Assembly: GCF_036346595.1 (NCBI RefSeq)
Contig: NZ_CP107834.1
Span: 3,596,001 to 3,660,000 of the forward strand
Reading direction: 5' to 3'
Origin: Streptomyces sp. NBC_00525
Lineage (GTDB): Bacteria; Actinomycetota; Actinomycetes; Streptomycetales; Streptomycetaceae
Length of the DNA: 64,000 nt
Part shown: in pieces, positions 62,776 to 64,000 of the stretch
How the letters are laid out: the number at the start of each line of letters is the position of its first letter
Position numbering within the stretch: position 1 is the stretch's first letter
The notes under the pieces: generated by a model
Told to the model about the DNA's origin: nothing
The model's input: only the letters and a program-made list of their open reading frames with translations
Databases searched by the model: none
Program-made: the position numbers and the translations under genes

Positions 62776-62860
62776 TGCGGCCGGCGGTCTGCGGGGCGGG
62801 TGATCTACGCCATGCGCGGCCCCCGCGGGCGTTGTCAGTGGCGTGCGTCACGATGGGGGC

Positions 62861-63538
62861 ATGGTGCGTGGTGGTGGTTCCGGTGGCGGTATCGCGGCGG
62901 CGCGGCGGCCGGAGGTGCGGTTGCCGCCGCTGGTGGAGTTCGACGGGGACGGCCTGGAGCCGGACGGGGATTACGACGGGGTGCGGTTCGGGTCCGTGGA
63001 CCTGGCGGACGCGTCGGGGCGGGGCGCGCGGTTCATGGACTGCGCGCTGGATGGCTGCGCCCTGGACCGGGCGGCGCTGGGCCGGGCGCGCTTCATCGAC
63101 TCGGTGCTGACGGGCGTTCGGGGGGTGGGCACGGATCTCGCGTCGGCGTCCCTGCGGGACGTGGAGGTCGTGGACGCCCGCCTGGGCGGGGTGCAGCTGC
63201 ACGGCGCCGTGCTGGAACGGGTGCTGGTGCGGGGCGGGAAGATCGACTACCTGAATCTGCGCGAGGCCCGGCTGACCGATGTGGTGTTCGAGGGCTGTGT
63301 GCTGGCCGAGCCGGACTTCGGGGGCGCCCGGCTGAAGCGGGTGGAGTTCCGGGACTGCGTGCTGAGACGGGCGGACTTCAGCGCGGCGCGGATGGAGGCG
63401 GTGGACTTGCGGGCGGCGGCCGAGCTGGACATCGCGCGGGGGGTGGAGCGGCTGGCGGGCGCGGTGATCAGCCCGCTGCAACTGATGGAGCTGGCCCCGG
63501 CGTTCGCGGCCCAGATCGGGGTGCGGGTGGAGACGTAG
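62861..63538 (+). CDS. Pentapeptide-repeat protein
   Basis: 225-aa right-handed quadrilateral beta-helix. Tandem A(D/N)LXX-type pentapeptides run from about residue 40 to 185 (ARFMD, CALDG, CALDR, AALGR, ARFID and so on), followed by a helical C-terminus. Some family members mimic DNA and protect gyrase (Qnr/MfpA); the function here is unknown. ATG 62861 is preferred, with GTG 62864 adjacent. The gene starts 86 bp after the kinase-like gene. Confidence 0.85.
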   Translation: MVRGGGSGGGIAAARRPEVRLPPLVEFDGDGLEPDGDYDGVRFGSVDLADASGRGARFMDCALDGCALDRAALGRARFIDSVLTGVRGVGTDLASASLRDVEVVDARLGGVQLHGAVLERVLVRGGKIDYLNLREARLTDVVFEGCVLAEPDFGGARLKRVEFRDCVLRRADFSAARMEAVDLRAAAELDIARGVERLAGAVISPLQLMELAPAFAAQIGVRVET

Positions 63539-63625
63539 AACGCGCCCGCGCGGGTGTTACGGGGGCGCGCGCCGGTGCGTACGGGGGCTTCGGCGCGTAC
63601 GGGGGCGGGCTCCGGTCCGTACGGG

Positions 63626-64000
63626 TCAGAGGCGGGGGAAGCGGGACTGGAGGGTCCAGATCGTCGGGTTGTCGGCCAGGCCCTCGTGCATGTCGGCCAG
63701 GTCGGCGATCAGGTCGTGCAGGAAGTCGCGGGCCTCGCGGCGCAGCAGCGAGTGGCTGAACGTGAGCGGGGGCTCCTCGGCGTCCATCCAGTCGGCCTCG
63801 ATGTCCACCCAGCCGAAGCGGCGCTCGAACAGCATGCGGTCCGAGGACTCGGTGAAGTCGAGTTCGGCCTGCTGGCGGCGGTGCGAGCGGTTGCCGCGCG
63901 GGTCCTGGTCGATCCGCTCGACGATGTCGCACAGCGCCCAGGCGAAGTCGAGCACCGGCACCCATCCCCAGGCTGTGGACAGCTCCCGGTCCTCCTTGGT
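63626..64000 (-). CDS. Hypothetical protein, N-terminus off the right edge
   Basis: The reading frame is open to the window edge (a further 13 codons beyond the GTG at 63961, beginning TKEDRELSTAWGW), so the gene is probably partial. Visible part: VPVLDFAWALCDIVERIDQDPRGNRSHRR and FTESSDRMLFERRFGWVDIEADWMDAEEPPLTFSHSLLRREARDFLHDLIADLADMHEGLADNPTIW. Soluble, acidic, helix-rich; no family recognised. The 87 bp after its stop contain repeated GTACGGG-type motifs. Confidence 0.75.
   Translation of the reverse strand, partial: TKEDRELSTAWGWVPVLDFAWALCDIVERIDQDPRGNRSHRRQQAELDFTESSDRMLFERRFGWVDIEADWMDAEEPPLTFSHSLLRREARDFLHDLIADLADMHEGLADNPTIWTLQSRFPRL

Noticed and set aside
61682..64000. Integrated element at tRNA-Thr
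   Set aside because: No integrase, direct repeat of the tRNA 3' end or phage gene was seen in the 2.2 kb to the window edge; it could lie beyond.

Overview
The window is a gene-dense, very GC-rich actinobacterial chromosome segment, almost certainly from a Streptomyces. It holds mycothiol genes (mshA, mshD), GlnR, a Nur-type nickel regulator, an RsiG-type anti-sigma factor carrying both c-di-GMP motifs, CarD, PhoU/PhoR/PhoP and MsiK. Many starts are GTG, and coupled genes overlap as ATGA or GTGA. From memory the gene order follows one block of the S. coelicolor core chromosome; this was not checked by alignment. I saw no rRNA, CRISPR, IS element, integrase or phage gene, and one tRNA.

Layout. 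1-6 kb is a phosphate block on the minus strand: pstC (cut by the left edge), pstS behind a clear PHO box, a Nudix hydrolase, a CHAD protein and ppk. 6-9 kb has a GntR/ABC/permease operon with a palindromic operator, then mshD. 9.3-14.4 kb has a secreted 5'-nucleotidase and a response regulator/sensor kinase pair beside an HtrA-type protease without a PDZ domain. 14.5-17.8 kb has a LacI regulator, glnR, a hydrolase and a MoaD-like protein. 17.8-25 kb includes a sulfur group (Cys-containing leader peptide, sulfurtransferase, DUF1416, DsrE) and a three-gene operon of related anchored proteins of unknown function. 25-33.8 kb holds a 33-aa membrane peptide, a nitrobindin-like protein, nur, ygfZ, dtd, rsiG, an asparaginase, an Eis acetyltransferase and an XRE/HbhA-like/DUF2516 trio.

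33.8-43.9 kb holds a receiver-SpoIIE phosphatase, an NlpC/P60 hydrolase, a methyltransferase, mshA, a YbjN protein, a lipoprotein, a toxin-antitoxin-like pair, gpmA, an MFS transporter and a 49-aa peptide with eight cysteines. 44-47 kb is phoU divergent from phoR-phoP, with a PHO box between them. 47-50.5 kb has a lipoprotein, a 611-bp intergenic region with three in-phase PHO-like heptamers, carD, ispD and ispF. 50.5-54.5 kb looks like a small insertion between ispF and cysS: an acetyltransferase, then a Zur-boxed substrate-binding lipoprotein and a fused double permease with no ATPase. 54.5-64 kb has cysS, rlmB, a DoxX protein, a sugar nucleotidyltransferase, msiK, tRNA-Thr(TGT), an antibiotic-kinase-like gene, a pentapeptide-repeat protein and a gene cut by the right edge.

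Functional links. The phosphate functions (pst, ppk, CHAD, nucleotidase, phoU/phoRP) sit at several places and share 11-bp-phased GTTCAC-type repeats in their upstream regions. Metal control appears twice: Nur as a gene and a Zur box as a site. The best candidates for undescribed biology are the Zur-boxed ATPase-less transporter, the Cys-rich 49-aa peptide, the three-gene anchored-protein operon, the in-phase PHO-like array upstream of carD, and the large palindrome in front of the XRE/HbhA operon.
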